64,000 nt of DNA from Siccibacter turicensis LMG 23730 (lineage in GTDB: Bacteria; Pseudomonadota; Gammaproteobacteria; Enterobacterales; Enterobacteriaceae), in NCBI RefSeq assembly GCF_000463155.2, contig NZ_AWFZ01000028.1, forward strand, positions 310,001 to 374,000. Direction: 5' to 3'. This document shows, piece by piece, positions 63,239 to 64,000 of the stretch. The notes beneath the pieces are model-generated. The model was given only the letters and a program-made list of their open reading frames with translations. It did not search any database and had not been told where the DNA came from. Position numbers and translations under genes: made by a program. Position 1 is the first letter of the stretch. The number at the start of each line of letters is the position of its first letter.

Positions 63239-63497
63239 TCACCTCTCCTTCGAGCGCTTCTGATAATGCTGCCTGTCATATTCACGCCTCAGATGCGTTG
63301 GCCCCATCGGCTACCCCGTAACCCGCTATTCCGGCCGGGAATCGCTCTCGTGCCGCCGTCCTGCAACGCGAATTGTTCAGCGCATATTTTTGTTAATGAA
63401 TTGTAATGAGCCTGTCGATACTACCCTAAACTTCGCAACCATGCCAGGTACTCGTGATTCAGCTATAATGCGGCAATCCCCACTGACTGAAAATAGT
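63239..63497. promoter_or_regulatory. icd-rluE divergent promoter region
   Basis: About 260 bases, not coding. GGAGAGGT (minus strand) lies just before the icd start. Both promoters must be here; I did not identify ArcA or Cra sites with confidence, though icd is known to be ArcA- and Cra-controlled in E. coli. Confidence 0.5.
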
Positions 63498-64000
63498 ATG
63501 TCCGGAACTTCTTTTAGAAATCACCGCGTTAAGCGATTCAGCTCACGACAAGATACGCGTCGTCAGCGCGACACCGGGCCGAAACGGCTCGTTCTGTTTA
63601 ATAAACCCTACGATGTGCTGCCGCAGTTCACCGACGAGGCCGGGCGCGCCACGCTGAAGGACTACATTCCGGTGGCCGGGGTCTACGCCGCCGGTCGGCT
63701 TGACCGCGACAGCGAAGGGCTGCTGGTGTTGACCAACGAGGGGGCGCTTCAGGCGGCACTGACCCAGCCGGGCAAGCGCACCGGAAAAATCTACTTCGTG
63801 CAGGTGGAAGGCGAGCCCACGCCGGAGGCGATGGCGGCCCTACGCACCGGGGTGACGCTAAACGACGGGCCAACCCTGCCCGCCGGGGTTGAGCGCGTGG
63901 AGGAGCCGGACTGGCTATGGCCGCGCACGCCGCCGGTGCGCGAGCGCAAATCCATTCCCACCGCCTGGCTGAAAATCACGCTGTATGAAGGGCGCAATCG
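63498..64000 (+). CDS. rluE: 23S rRNA pseudouridine(2457) synthase RluE, 3' end outside window
   Basis: Converts U2457 of 23S rRNA to pseudouridine. The frame is open from ATG 63498 to the window edge (167 codons). It starts [18 protein letters not shown], then [14 protein letters not shown], and the RsuA/RluB-type motif [17 protein letters not shown] with the catalytic Asp in GRLDxDSEG, followed by [12 protein letters not shown]. The last residues before the edge are ITLYEGRNR, the conserved motif of the family. Basic N-terminus as in E. coli YmfC. Confidence 0.95.
   Translation, partial: MSGTSFRNHRVKRFSSRQDTRRQRDTGPKRLVLFNKPYDVLPQFTDEAGRATLKDYIPVAGVYAAGRLDRDSEGLLVLTNEGALQAALTQPGKRTGKIYFVQVEGEPTPEAMAALRTGVTLNDGPTLPAGVERVEEPDWLWPRTPPVRERKSIPTAWLKITLYEGRN

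Overview
The window looks like chromosome of an enteric gammaproteobacterium (Enterobacteriaceae, most like the GC-rich Enterobacter/Klebsiella/Kosakonia side). Most genes are recognisable orthologues of E. coli K-12 genes, often of equal length, and the order katE, osmE-nadE-cho-ves-spy-ast-xthA-nudG-ynjH-topB-selD-ydjA-sppA-ansA-pncA-yeaC-msrB-gapA-yeaD-yeaE-mipA-yeaG-yeaH-yeaK-yoaI-yeaL-nimR-nimT largely follows the 38-40 minute region of E. coli, with some E. coli genes missing (chb operon between katE and osmE, ydjXYZ/ynjA-F between xthA and nudG, gdhA next to ynjH). The genus is an inference; no rRNA or tRNA is present to fix it.

Layout. 1-5.7 kb: stress and housekeeping genes (catalase katE truncated by the window edge, osmE, NAD synthetase, SOS nuclease cho, ves, chaperone spy). 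5.9-12.1 kb: the complete arginine succinyltransferase operon astCADBE behind a sigma-54 promoter. 12.4-21.6 kb: DNA repair and topology (xthA, nudG, topB), selenophosphate synthase, signal peptide peptidase, asparaginase I, nicotinamidase. 21.6-33.7 kb: msrB, gapA with a near-perfect CRP site, the yeaGH stress operon behind a second sigma-54 promoter, and nimRT. 33.7-39.9 kb: small accessory and hypothetical genes, including a glutamine-amidotransferase-like protein, a possible sRNA and a secreted esterase.

39.9-55.4 kb is the most unusual part: two divergent, tightly packed operons. The rightward operon encodes a BcsA-like membrane glycosyltransferase without PilZ, three DUF3131 proteins, a soluble hybrid histidine kinase with two receiver domains and an Hpt domain, and a secreted family 2 glycosidase. 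The leftward operon encodes an OpgC-type acyltransferase, an outer-membrane-barrel-like protein (with an apparent frameshift in its signal peptide), and a REC-PP2C / STAS / ATPase partner-switching trio. Together they look like a synthase-dependent polysaccharide made, modified, trimmed and exported under a phosphorelay-controlled partner switch. I do not recognise it as a described system.

55.4-64 kb: an SOS-controlled DinI-family gene, a sugar transporter, a FIST-domain chemoreceptor gene interrupted by one in-frame amber codon, an AT-rich acyltransferase gene that looks foreign, and then icd and rluE, which in E. coli lie elsewhere on the chromosome.
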